64,000 nucleotides of DNA, from NCBI RefSeq assembly GCF_000613245.1, contig NZ_HG964938.1, positions 778,965 to 842,964 of the forward strand, given 5' to 3'. Shown in pieces: positions 9,017-16,770 of the stretch; position 1 is the stretch's first letter, and every line of letters begins with the position of its first letter. A program made the position numbers and the translations under genes. A model generated the notes under the pieces. That model was not told where the DNA came from, ran no database searches, and was given only the letters and a program-made list of their open reading frames with translations. This stretch comes from Mycobacterium asiaticum DSM 44297. Its GTDB lineage: Bacteria; Actinomycetota; Actinomycetes; Mycobacteriales; Mycobacteriaceae.

Positions 9017-10840
9017 GTGGCCCTCTACCGCAAGTACCGACCGGCAACCTTCGCCGAAGTGGTGGGGCAGGAGCACGTCACCGAGCCACTCTCCATCGCC
9101 CTGCAAGCGGGCCGGATCAACCACGCTTACCTGTTTTCCGGCCCGCGCGGGTGCGGAAAGACCTCGTCCGCACGCATTCTCGCGCGCTCGCTGAACTGCG
9201 CTGAGGGGCCCACCGCCACCCCGTGCGGGGTCTGCGATTCCTGCCAGGCGTTGGCCCCCAATGCGCCGGGCAGCATCGATGTGGTCGAACTCGACGCGGC
9301 CAGCCACGGCGGCGTCGACGACACTCGCGAACTGCGCGACCGCGCCTTCTACGCGCCGGCGCAGTCGCGCTACCGGGTGTTCATCGTCGACGAAGCGCAC
9401 ATGGTGACCACGGCCGGGTTCAATGCGCTGCTCAAGATCGTCGAGGAACCACCCGAACACCTCATCTTCATCTTCGCGACCACCGAGCCGGAGAAGGTCC
9501 TGCCCACCATCCGGTCACGCACCCATCACTATCCGTTCCGGCTGCTGCCGCCCCGCACGATGCGGGCGCTGATCTCCCGGATCTGTGAGCAGGAGGGCGT
9601 CGTCGTCGACGAGGCGGTGTATCCGCTGGTCATCCGGGCCGGCGGAGGTTCGCCTCGCGACACGCTGTCGGTGTTGGACCAGCTGGTGGCCGGATCGGAC
9701 GACGGCCGGGTGGGCTACCAGCGTGCGCTGGGGCTGCTGGGCGCCACCGACGTCGCGCTCATCGACGACGCCGTCGACGCATTGGCCGCCGGGGATGCGG
9801 CGGCGTTGTTCGGCGCCGTCGAATCGGTGATCGACGCCGGGCACGATCCGCGGCGCTTCGCCACCGATCTGCTGGAACGGTTCCGCGACCTCATCCTCAT
9901 GCAAGCGGTACCGGACGCGGTGTCCCGCGGCGTAGTGGACGCCCCGGAGGACATCCTGGACCGCATGCGGGATCAAGCGGCCCGGATCGGTTCGGCGACC
10001 CTGACCCGATATGCCGAAGTCGTCCAAGCCGGTCTCGGGGAGATGCGTGGCGCCACGGCGCCGCGGCTGCTGCTCGAAGTGGTGTGCGCCCGGCTGCTAC
10101 TGCCTTCGGCCAGCGACGCCGAATCGGCGTTGCTGCAACGCGTCGAGCGCATCGAGACCCGGCTGGCCATCTCGATACCGGCCGCGGACGCACCCCCGCC
10201 CAGCGCGCCGGCTCGTCCGCCGATCACCCGGCCCGCGCCGCGGCCGGAGCCCAAGGCCGAGCCGGCCTCGGCGGCGCCGCCGAAGTCCCCGGCGCCCGCA
10301 CCGCAACCGGCGCCGCAAGCGCCGTCCTTGCCGCCATCGCCGCCATCGCCGCCCGCGGCTGCTCCGCCGGCTCCCGCCGCGCCGGGCGAACTCAACGCCG
10401 CCGCGGTGCGCAGCATGTGGCCGACGGTGCGCGACAAGGTCCGCGAGCGCAGCCGCACCACCGCCGTCATGTTGTCCGGTGCCACGGTCCTTGCCGTCGA
10501 GGACAACACGCTGGTGTTGACCCATGAAGCGGCGCCGCTGGCCAAGCGGCTGTCCGAGCAGCGCAACGCCGACGTCATCGTCGAAGCGCTCAAGGACGCC
10601 CTCGGGGTGAACTGGCGGGTGCGTTGTGAGACCGGCCCGCCGGCGGCCGCAGATCTCACCGCCCCGCCTCCACAGGTGGAAGAGCCTGCGGTGCAACAGA
10701 ATTCCGTGCAGCGTGACGAAGAGGAGAGCATGCTCGCCGAAGCCGGGCGCACCGATCCGTCGGAGCCCCGGCGCGACCCGGAGGAGGTCGCTCTCGAGCT
10801 GCTGCAGAACGAACTGGGTGCCCGCCGCATCGACGGGTAG
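9017..10840 (+). CDS. dnaX: DNA polymerase III subunit gamma/tau
   Basis: 607-aa clamp-loader ATPase. The GTG start yields VALYRKYRPATFAEVVGQ, the conserved DnaX N-terminus; codons upstream in the same frame are not conserved in type. Walker A GPRGCGKTS lies at about 42-50, zinc-binding Cys at 61, 70, 73 and 76, Walker B in VFIVDEAH, and sensor 1 in FATTEPEK. A long Pro/Ala-rich linker (about 395-475) separates the AAA+ part from the C-terminal region, which should bind the polymerase and helicase. In the replisome it loads the beta clamp. I see no obvious slippery heptamer and structure for a programmed shift to gamma. Confidence 0.95.
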   Translation: MALYRKYRPATFAEVVGQEHVTEPLSIALQAGRINHAYLFSGPRGCGKTSSARILARSLNCAEGPTATPCGVCDSCQALAPNAPGSIDVVELDAASHGGVDDTRELRDRAFYAPAQSRYRVFIVDEAHMVTTAGFNALLKIVEEPPEHLIFIFATTEPEKVLPTIRSRTHHYPFRLLPPRTMRALISRICEQEGVVVDEAVYPLVIRAGGGSPRDTLSVLDQLVAGSDDGRVGYQRALGLLGATDVALIDDAVDALAAGDAAALFGAVESVIDAGHDPRRFATDLLERFRDLILMQAVPDAVSRGVVDAPEDILDRMRDQAARIGSATLTRYAEVVQAGLGEMRGATAPRLLLEVVCARLLLPSASDAESALLQRVERIETRLAISIPAADAPPPSAPARPPITRPAPRPEPKAEPASAAPPKSPAPAPQPAPQAPSLPPSPPSPPAAAPPAPAAPGELNAAAVRSMWPTVRDKVRERSRTTAVMLSGATVLAVEDNTLVLTHEAAPLAKRLSEQRNADVIVEALKDALGVNWRVRCETGPPAAADLTAPPPQVEEPAVQQNSVQRDEEESMLAEAGRTDPSEPRRDPEEVALELLQNELGARRIDG

Positions 10841-10876
10841 CCGCGCAGCGCCCCTATATCGTGGTCCCCGACAGCC

Positions 10877-10896
10877 GACCGTGCCGTGGCACGGTC
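10877..10896. repeat. Inverted repeat between dnaX and the SRPBCC gene
   Basis: Two 9-base arms, GACCGTGCC and GGCACGGTC, flank a 2-base centre. There is no U-tract. It could be a small hairpin ending dnaX transcription or a regulator site in front of the next gene, 23 bases away. Confidence 0.45.
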
Positions 10897-10918
10897 ATGA
10901 GCAGAGGAGTTACACCTG

Positions 10919-11365
10919 ATGGGACAGGTGAAGGCGGCGAGCACCGTCTGGATCAACGCTGAGCCGAAGGCAGCGCTCGATGCGGTGGCCGACTACCGCA
11001 ACGTCCGTCCGAAGATCCTTTCCCCGCAGTACAGCGAGTACGAAGTGCTCGAAGGCGGTCAGGGTCAGGGCACGGTGGCCAAGTGGCGGCTGCAGGCGAC
11101 GGAGTCGCGGGTGCGCAACGTGCAGGTCAACGTGGACGTTGCCGGGCACACGGTCATCGAGAAGGACGCGAACTCGTCGATGGTCATCAACTGGACGGTG
11201 GCTCCGGCGGGCCCCGGATCCAGCGTCACGATGACGACGACCTGGACCGGTGCCGGCGGCGTGAAGGGCTTCTTCGAGAAGACGTTCGCGCCGCTGGGTC
11301 TGAAGAGGATTCAGAACGAGGTGCTGACCAACCTGAAGAACGAGCTGGAAGGCCAGTCCGCCTAG
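10919..11365 (+). CDS. SRPBCC (polyketide cyclase/dehydrase-like) protein, Rv3718c-like
   Basis: 148-aa protein of the START-like helix-grip fold, beginning MGQVKAASTVWINAEPKAALDAVADY. The long C-terminal helix expected for the fold is GLKRIQNEVLTNLKNELEG. Such proteins bind hydrophobic ligands in a central cavity; the ligand is unknown. It has a good GAGGAG ribosome-binding site. Its stop overlaps that of the convergent amidase gene by 3 bp. The M. tuberculosis genes Rv3719 and Rv3720, which would fall between dnaX and this gene, are absent here. Confidence 0.8.
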   Translation: MGQVKAASTVWINAEPKAALDAVADYRNVRPKILSPQYSEYEVLEGGQGQGTVAKWRLQATESRVRNVQVNVDVAGHTVIEKDANSSMVINWTVAPAGPGSSVTMTTTWTGAGGVKGFFEKTFAPLGLKRIQNEVLTNLKNELEGQSA

Positions 11366-12132
11366 CGCGCCTGGCCCTGGGTGGCCAGGAACCCGGCGAC
11401 GCCGCGGACCAACGCGTCGGCGTACTTCTGCCGACCCTCGGCGGACTCCATCAACGCCGAATCCGCGGGATTCTTCATGTTTCCCAGTTCGACCAGCACG
11501 GACGGGTACTGGGCGAGGTTCAAGCCAGCCAGGTCCGAGCGTCCGTAGAGGCCGCCCTGTCCGATGTAGTTCGCCGGCGGGATGCCGGACGCCTGCAACT
11601 GGTCGCGCATGACGCGGGCGAACTGCACCGACGGTCCGGCCTGGGCCGCGTTGAGCGGAGGCGAGGAGTAGTTGACATGGAATCCCCGCCCGGATGCCGG
11701 GCCGCCGTCACCGTGCAGGCTGACGATCGCGTTCGGGTGCAGCGCATTTGCCATGTTCGCGCGTTCGTCGACGCAGGGACCGAGCGCGTTGTCGTTGCCG
11801 CGCGACATCGCGGTCCGGACTCCAAGGGCATTGAGGGCGGCCCGCAGTCGCAGCGCGGTGTCCCAGGTGAAGGTGTGCTCGGAGTATCCGCTGTTGGTCG
11901 ACGTGCCGCTGGCCTGACAGTCCTTGGTGCCGCCTCGTCCGGTGGGGACCTGGCGCCCGATGGAAGCGTCGTTTGCGCCGTTGTGGCCGGGATCGATGAA
12001 CACAATCATGCCGGCCAGACTGCCGGGCGCCGCGGTTGCGGCGGGCATCAGCGGCCCGACGGGGACTGCGGCGGCTGCAAGTGCGCCGATGATCATGGCG
12101 ATGCCGACACGCAGGCTGACTCGTACGTCCAC
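11362..12132 (-). CDS. Zinc-dependent N-acetylmuramoyl-L-alanine amidase (Rv3717-like)
   Basis: 256-aa secreted amidase_3-family enzyme. A hydrophobic signal peptide covers about residues 9-36 (ending ATAAPGS). The zinc site is recognisable: His in FIDPGHNGAN, the Glu in NSGYSEHTFTWD and His in AIVSLHGDGG, with the catalytic Glu in SVLVELGNMKNPAD near the C-terminus. It cleaves the lactyl-amide bond between muramic acid and the stem peptide. Cys in TKDCQASG and LGPCVDERAN probably form a disulfide, as known for Rv3717. The start is either GTG at 12132 or the internal ATG at 12096; both leave a usable signal sequence. It is divergent from the ybaB-recR pair. Confidence 0.9.
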   Translation of the reverse strand: MDVRVSLRVGIAMIIGALAAAAVPVGPLMPAATAAPGSLAGMIVFIDPGHNGANDASIGRQVPTGRGGTKDCQASGTSTNSGYSEHTFTWDTALRLRAALNALGVRTAMSRGNDNALGPCVDERANMANALHPNAIVSLHGDGGPASGRGFHVNYSSPPLNAAQAGPSVQFARVMRDQLQASGIPPANYIGQGGLYGRSDLAGLNLAQYPSVLVELGNMKNPADSALMESAEGRQKYADALVRGVAGFLATQGQAR

Positions 12133-12230
12133 TGCGCCAAGGTATCGCCGCGCGGACTACGCTGAATGTTTCAAATCGCCCGACAAGCGCAGGCGAAACC
12201 AACTCGAGACCAAGATGCGAGGGGACTGTC

Positions 12231-12584
12231 ATGCAACCCGGAGGCGATATGTCGCAGCTGCTGGCTCAGGCGCAGCAGATGCAGCAGAAACTACTCGAGG
12301 CCCAGCAGCAGCTGGCGAACTCCGAGGTGCATGGTGAAGCGGGTGGGGGACTGGTCAAGGTCACCGTCAAAGGCAGCGGTGAGGTGGTGGGAGTGACGAT
12401 CGACCCCAAGGTCGTTGACCCCAGCGACATCGACACCTTGCAGGACCTGATCGTCGGCGCCATGCGCGATGCGTCCCAGCAAGTCACCAAGATGGCGCAG
12501 GAGCGGCTGGGTGCGCTGGCCGGTGGCCTGCGTCCGCCGGCCCCGCCGGCCGCGCCGCCTGCACCCGGCGTGCCGGGGGTCTGA
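12231..12584 (+). CDS. YbaB/EbfC family nucleoid-associated protein
   Basis: 117-aa protein with the YbaB pattern: an N-terminal Gln-rich helix (LLAQAQQMQQKLLEAQQQLAN), a small beta hairpin (GLVKVTVKGSGEVVGVTIDP) and a C-terminal helix (LIVGAMRDASQQVTKMAQERL), then a disordered Pro-rich tail. Family members bind DNA as dimers. It lies 10 bp upstream of recR, the conserved bacterial ybaB-recR arrangement (Rv3716c-Rv3715c), and often the pair follows dnaX as it does here. Confidence 0.9.
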   Translation: MQPGGDMSQLLAQAQQMQQKLLEAQQQLANSEVHGEAGGGLVKVTVKGSGEVVGVTIDPKVVDPSDIDTLQDLIVGAMRDASQQVTKMAQERLGALAGGLRPPAPPAAPPAPGVPGV

Positions 12585-12594
12585 TCCCACCAGC

Positions 12595-13206
12595 ATGTTC
12601 GAAGGACCGGTTCAGGACCTGATCGACGAGCTCGGCAAGCTGCCAGGCATCGGACCCAAGAGCGCCCAGCGCATCGCCTTCCACTTGTTATCCGTCGAGC
12701 CGCCGGAGATCGACCGGTTGACGGCCGTGTTGGGCAAAGTCCGCGACGGCGTGCGCTTCTGTGCCGTCTGCGGCAACGTCTCCGACGAGGAACGCTGCCG
12801 GATCTGCGCCGACCCGCGCCGGGACGGTTCGCAGGTGTGCGTCGTCGAGGAACCGAAGGACATCCAGGCGGTGGAGCGCACCCGCGAATTTCGGGGCCGC
12901 TATCACGTGCTGGGCGGGGCGCTGGACCCGCTGTCCGGCATCGGTCCCGAACAATTGCGGATCCGGGAGCTGTTGACCCGGATCGGTCAGCGGGTCGACG
13001 ACGTCGACATCACCGAGGTGATCATCGCCACCGACCCCAACACCGAGGGCGAGGCTACGGCCACCTATCTGGTGCGGATGCTGCGCGATATCCCCGGCCT
13101 CACGGTGACGCGGATCGCCTCGGGGCTGCCGATGGGCGGTGACTTGGAGTTCGCCGACGAGCTGACCCTGGGTCGCGCGCTCACCGGCCGCCGCGCGATG
13201 GTGTGA
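12595..13206 (+). CDS. recR: Recombination mediator protein RecR
   Basis: 203-aa protein. The ATG gives MFEGPVQDLIDELGKLPGIGPKSAQR, an N-terminal helix-hairpin-helix. The four-Cys zinc finger follows (CAVCGNVSDEERCRIC, about residues 57-72), then the Toprim domain with VVEEPKD and the metal-binding IIATDPNTEGEATATY, and a C-terminal Walker-like segment. RecR works with RecF and RecO to load RecA on gapped DNA. It is probably co-transcribed with ybaB. Length is normal for the family. Confidence 0.95.
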   Translation: MFEGPVQDLIDELGKLPGIGPKSAQRIAFHLLSVEPPEIDRLTAVLGKVRDGVRFCAVCGNVSDEERCRICADPRRDGSQVCVVEEPKDIQAVERTREFRGRYHVLGGALDPLSGIGPEQLRIRELLTRIGQRVDDVDITEVIIATDPNTEGEATATYLVRMLRDIPGLTVTRIASGLPMGGDLEFADELTLGRALTGRRAMV

Positions 13207-13212
13207 CGAACC

Positions 13213-13650
13213 TCAGGCCTTACTGAGCTGGAACCGCCGCGTGTAGCTGTCGCCCGGCTCGCCACCACACCCCGAGGTCGCCGTTTCGCCTTCGCCGGCC
13301 AGCGTCACCGCGTCGAAGCTGTAATGCACGGTTGCCGGGGTCGTTGCGCCGTTAGGGCATGGCACCTGGGTCGTGCCGTTGTGGGTCCATCGTCCGTTGG
13401 CGAGCTGAAATTCCCAGCTGATGACGAACGTCCCGCCGTCTTGTGAGGTCGCCCGCGTGCAGTCCGACCCGCAGGGAACGAAGAGCCAGGCGGTCGGTTT
13501 GTCGCTGCCCGCGTACTGCACGCTGTACCGGCCGATCAACACTTCCGGCTCGGCATGCGCCGGCGTCGGCGACGCGATGACCGCCGCCGTGCCGAGCACC
13601 GCGGCACCCGCCGCGAGTCGCGCGCTGAACGTCACCGTTTGGGCCCGCAC
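13213..13650 (-). CDS. Secreted protein of unknown function (145 aa)
   Basis: A GTG start gives a classical signal peptide with hydrophobic core (LAAGAAVLGTAAVIASPTPAHA), probably cleaved after AHA at residue 33. The mature domain of about 112 residues contains four Cys (in FVPCGSDCTRAT, QVPCPNG and SGCGGEPGD), likely two disulfides, and Trp/Tyr-rich beta-type sequence (SWEFQLANGRWTHNG). I recognise the general type as a conserved mycobacterial secreted protein but no function. Its start lies 1 bp after the gatD stop on the same strand, so it is likely the third gene of the murT-gatD operon; a cell-envelope role is suggested only by that context. Confidence 0.75.
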   Translation of the reverse strand: MRAQTVTFSARLAAGAAVLGTAAVIASPTPAHAEPEVLIGRYSVQYAGSDKPTAWLFVPCGSDCTRATSQDGGTFVISWEFQLANGRWTHNGTTQVPCPNGATTPATVHYSFDAVTLAGEGETATSGCGGEPGDSYTRRFQLSKA

Positions 13651-13651
13651 C

Positions 13652-14359
13652 TCAGCGCGCCGCTAGTCGTTCGCGGCGCAACAGGTCCACCTCGGGCATC
13701 TCTAGCGGCGCCAGTTCGCCGACCACCTTGCCGAGCAGCAGGTCGGCCAGCTCCGGGTTGCGCGCCAAACAGGGGCCGTGCATGTAGGTCGCCAGCACGT
13801 TGCCCTGCGCGACGCCGTCGAAGCCGTCGCCGGCCCGGTTCCCGGCGCCCTTGGTGACGGCGGCCAGCGGCGAAGCGGCCGGGCCCAGCACGGTGCCGCC
13901 GCGGTGGTTCTCGAACCCGGTCAACCGCTGTGTGAGCCCTTCCAGCAGCGGCTTGGACACCAGCTCGCCGATGGTCCTCGTCTCCTGGGGCGAGGTAGTG
14001 GCATCGAGCATCCCCACCCCGTCGACCCGTTCTCCCGACGACGTCTCGTACCAGTGCCCGAGCACCTGCACCGCCGCGCAGATCGCCAGCACCGGCGCGC
14101 CGCGTTCGGCCGCGCGCTGCAGGCCCGGGTACCGAATCAGGTGCCGGGTGGCCAACCGCTGGGCATAGTCCTCCGCGCCGCCGAGCGTGTACAGGTCCAG
14201 CGAGTCCGGCACCGGATCGGCCAGCGTGATCTCTACGATCTCGGCGGGGATATCGCGCAGCAAGAGGCGTTGGCGCAACACCACCGCGTTGCCGCCGTCG
14301 CCGTAGGTGCCCATCACATCGGGCAGCACCAGCCCGATCCGCACTTTCGAGTCAGCCAT
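13652..14359 (-). CDS. gatD: Lipid II isoglutaminyl synthase glutaminase subunit GatD
   Basis: 235-aa class I glutamine amidotransferase-like protein (CobB/CobQ type, Rv3713). The nucleophile Cys is in PVLAICAAVQVLGHWYE (about residue 94) and the catalytic His in YMHGPCLARNPELAD near residue 190. It releases ammonia from glutamine for MurT, which amidates the alpha-carboxyl of D-Glu in the lipid II stem peptide, a step needed for efficient cross-linking. Its ATG overlaps the murT stop by 8 bp, showing translational coupling. The older name cobQ2 reflects similarity to cobyric acid synthase, but the pairing with murT decides the role. Confidence 0.92.
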   Translation of the reverse strand: MADSKVRIGLVLPDVMGTYGDGGNAVVLRQRLLLRDIPAEIVEITLADPVPDSLDLYTLGGAEDYAQRLATRHLIRYPGLQRAAERGAPVLAICAAVQVLGHWYETSSGERVDGVGMLDATTSPQETRTIGELVSKPLLEGLTQRLTGFENHRGGTVLGPAASPLAAVTKGAGNRAGDGFDGVAQGNVLATYMHGPCLARNPELADLLLGKVVGELAPLEMPEVDLLRRERLAAR

Positions 14360-15581
14360 TGCGCGCCAGCCTTCGGTTCAGCTGCAGGAAGGCGGTGTAG
14401 TTGGCGACGACCTCCACCCGTCCCGGGGGGCACGACGCGATGGCCGCAACGGTGTCGTGCACCAGCGTGTGCTCGACCCCGGCGTAGCCCAGCCGCACCG
14501 CCAGGTCGGTGCCGCGTTCGCCGGCCGCGACAACAGCGGTTTCTTCGAAGTGTTCGAAGCGCACATCCCACAGCCAGGACAGGTCCTCGCCGTCGGGGAT
14601 CTGCCCGTTGACCGCGATCACCACGCCGTCGGCGTGCTTGTCGACCATCGATAACGCCTCCTGCCAGCCGGCCGGGTTCTTGGCCAGCAGAATCCGCACC
14701 TCGTGGTCGCCTAGTCGGACGGTCCGGTACCGGCCGGCGACCTCGTCGACCGCCGATACCGCCGCGACGGCCTTGGCCGGGTCGGCGCCTAGGGCGACGG
14801 CGGCGGCCACCGCCTGAGCGGCATTGCCACGGTTCACCGTCCCGGGCAGGGCCAAGCGCATCGCTAGTGCCAGGCCGTCCGGGCCGTACAGGGTGGTGTC
14901 GTCGAACCACCACTGCGGGCTGGGCCGCTTGAAGTCCGCACCGGTGGAGTACCAATGCTGCTGCTCACGGACAATCACCTCACCGCTGCGTGGACAGCTG
15001 ACCGAGTCGTTCGCCCAGGATCCACCAGCGGCCACCCAGACCACATTCGCGCTGTCGTAGGCGGCGGAGGTCATCAGCACGTCGTCACAGTTGGCGACGA
15101 TCACCGCGTTGGGGTGCCGCTGAAGACCGCCCCGCAGGGTTCGTTCGATGACGTTGATCTCTCCGACGCGGTCCAGCTGGTCGCGTGACAGGTTGAGCAA
15201 CACGATCGCGGCCGGTTCCACGGCGTCGGACACATGCGGCACGTGCATCTCGTCGACCTCGAGGGCAGCCAGCTCCGCCCGCCGGTCGGCGGCCAACGCG
15301 GCCACCAGCCCGGCGTCCATGTTGGCGCCCTCGGCGTTGGTGGCCACGGGGCCGATGGTGCCTAGCGCGGCTGCGGTCATCCGGGTCGTCGTCGACTTGC
15401 CGTTGGTCCCGGTGACGATGACCGTCCGCCGGCCCGCCCCGAGCTGGCGCAACACCGAGCGGTCCAGCGTCAGCGCGACCAGACCGCCGATCATCGCGCC
15501 CGCACCACGCCCGGTGACTCGCGATGCCCAGCGCGCGCTTGCCCCAGCGGCGAGAGCCAGACGAGCGCGAGCGGTGATCAC
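14352..15581 (-). CDS. murT: Lipid II isoglutaminyl synthase Mur-ligase subunit MurT
   Basis: 409-aa Mur ligase-like ATPase. The GTG start precedes an Ala/Arg-rich helix; the P-loop VTGTNGKSTTTRM lies at about 59-71, the Mur-ligase LNLSRDQLDRVGEI segment near 133, and the C-terminal DUF1727 part carries the GatD-binding region. MurT activates the D-Glu carboxylate and transfers ammonia supplied by GatD. In the zinc-ribbon insertion seen in Gram-positive MurT proteins only a single Cys is left (VSCPRSGEVIV), so this homologue probably does not bind zinc there. It is divergent from the dnaQ-like gene across 133 bp and leads the murT-gatD operon. Confidence 0.92.
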   Translation of the reverse strand: MITARARLALAAGASARWASRVTGRGAGAMIGGLVALTLDRSVLRQLGAGRRTVIVTGTNGKSTTTRMTAAALGTIGPVATNAEGANMDAGLVAALAADRRAELAALEVDEMHVPHVSDAVEPAAIVLLNLSRDQLDRVGEINVIERTLRGGLQRHPNAVIVANCDDVLMTSAAYDSANVVWVAAGGSWANDSVSCPRSGEVIVREQQHWYSTGADFKRPSPQWWFDDTTLYGPDGLALAMRLALPGTVNRGNAAQAVAAAVALGADPAKAVAAVSAVDEVAGRYRTVRLGDHEVRILLAKNPAGWQEALSMVDKHADGVVIAVNGQIPDGEDLSWLWDVRFEHFEETAVVAAGERGTDLAVRLGYAGVEHTLVHDTVAAIASCPPGRVEVVANYTAFLQLNRRLARNG

Positions 15582-15714
15582 CCGGGCAGTTTAAGGGCGA
15601 TCGCAAACGCGGCGCTCTGCGCCGGGTGCAGCGGGTCGCCCTCAGAGCCCTTTGGACGCCGACACGACGCGTCAGCGAACCAGAGATGTCGGTTCGCCGT
15701 GCCATCCTCAAGCC

Positions 15715-16707
15715 ATGAACCGGATGTCCTGGGGCCGGCCTGCACGAGAGCCGGACGGGGGATGGGCCGTCATCGACGTCGAGACCTCGGGCTTCCGCCC
15801 GGGTCAGGCCCGGATCATCAGCATCGCCGTGCTGGGGCTCGATTCCCGTGGCCGGGTCGAACAGTCGGTGGTCAGCTTGCTCAACCCAGGGGTCGATCCC
15901 GGGCCTACGCACGTACACGGGTTGACGGCCGCGATGCTCGAAGATCAGCCGCAGTTCGCCGACATTGCGGCAGACGTGATCGAGGTGCTGGCCGGCCGCA
16001 CCCTGGTGGCGCACAACGTCGCGTTCGACTACTCGTTCCTGGCGGCCGAAGCGGAGATGGTGGACGCCGAGCTGCCCGTCGACACCGTCATGTGCACGGT
16101 CGAGCTCGCCCGCCGCCTCGAGCTGGGCCTGGAGAACCTGCGGCTAGAGACGCTTGCGGCGCACTGGGGTGTTACACAGGAACGGCCACACGACGCGTTC
16201 GACGACGCCATGGTGCTGACCGGGGTCCTGGCCGCGGCCTTAGGAAGGGCGCGCGACCGGGACATCTGGTTGCCGGTGCATCCGGTGACCCGGAGCCGTT
16301 GGCCCAACGGCCGCGTCACCCATGACGAGCTGCGGCCGCTGAAGACGTTGGCGGCCCGGATGCCCTGTCCCTATCTGAACCCGGGCCGCTACGTCCGTGA
16401 CAGACCACTGGTCCAGGGCATGCGCGTCGCGCTGGCCGCCGAGGTGGGGCGCACCCACGAGGAACTCGTCGAACGGATCCTGCACGCTGGGCTGGCCTAC
16501 AGCGACGACGTCGATCGCGAGACCTCTCTGGTGGTGTGCAACGACACGACCCCCGAGCAGGGCAAGGGCTATCACGCCCTGCAGCTCGGTGTTCCAGTCG
16601 TTTCCGACGCGCAGTTCATGGACAACGTCGGATCCGTGGTGGGCGGCACCAGCATGGAGGAATTCGTCGACGCATCTCGGGCCGACGACCAGCTCGCCCT
16701 GTTTTAG
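15715..16707 (+). CDS. DnaQ-like DEDD 3'-5' exonuclease with BRCT domain (Rv3711c-like)
   Basis: 330-aa protein. The exonuclease domain (about 18-185) shows the DEDDh motifs: AVIDVETSGF (Exo I), TLVAHNVAFDYSFL (Exo II) and HDAFDDAMVL (Exo III). Residues from about 235 to 315 match a BRCT-like fold, with VCNDTTPEQGKGYHALQLGVPVVSDAQF. The last residues are QLALF, a near-perfect beta-clamp-binding motif. The ATG is preferred because upstream codons read a non-conserved extension. In mycobacteria replicative proofreading is done by the DnaE1 PHP domain, so this protein is more likely an accessory repair exonuclease recruited by the clamp. Confidence 0.88.
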   Translation: MNRMSWGRPAREPDGGWAVIDVETSGFRPGQARIISIAVLGLDSRGRVEQSVVSLLNPGVDPGPTHVHGLTAAMLEDQPQFADIAADVIEVLAGRTLVAHNVAFDYSFLAAEAEMVDAELPVDTVMCTVELARRLELGLENLRLETLAAHWGVTQERPHDAFDDAMVLTGVLAAALGRARDRDIWLPVHPVTRSRWPNGRVTHDELRPLKTLAARMPCPYLNPGRYVRDRPLVQGMRVALAAEVGRTHEELVERILHAGLAYSDDVDRETSLVVCNDTTPEQGKGYHALQLGVPVVSDAQFMDNVGSVVGGTSMEEFVDASRADDQLALF

Positions 16708-16717
16708 GCAAAACGCG

Positions 16718-16749
16718 GCCTTCCCGCCGAACCAAGTCGACGGGAAGGC
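16718..16749. terminator. Hairpin between convergent genes, probable bidirectional terminator
   Basis: GCCTTCCCG pairs with CGGGAAGGC over 9 bp with a 14-base loop. It lies between the stops of the dnaQ-like gene and the quinone oxidoreductase gene, which run towards each other. There is no long T-tract, as is usual in mycobacteria. Confidence 0.6.
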
Positions 16750-16770
16750 GCGATGCAGTTTCCGAGCGGG

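Noticed and set aside
9973..10956. 327-aa open frame antisense to dnaX
   Set aside because: It lies opposite the Pro/Ala-rich linker and has Ser/Gly/Ala low complexity expected from GC-rich third positions. dnaX itself is certain.
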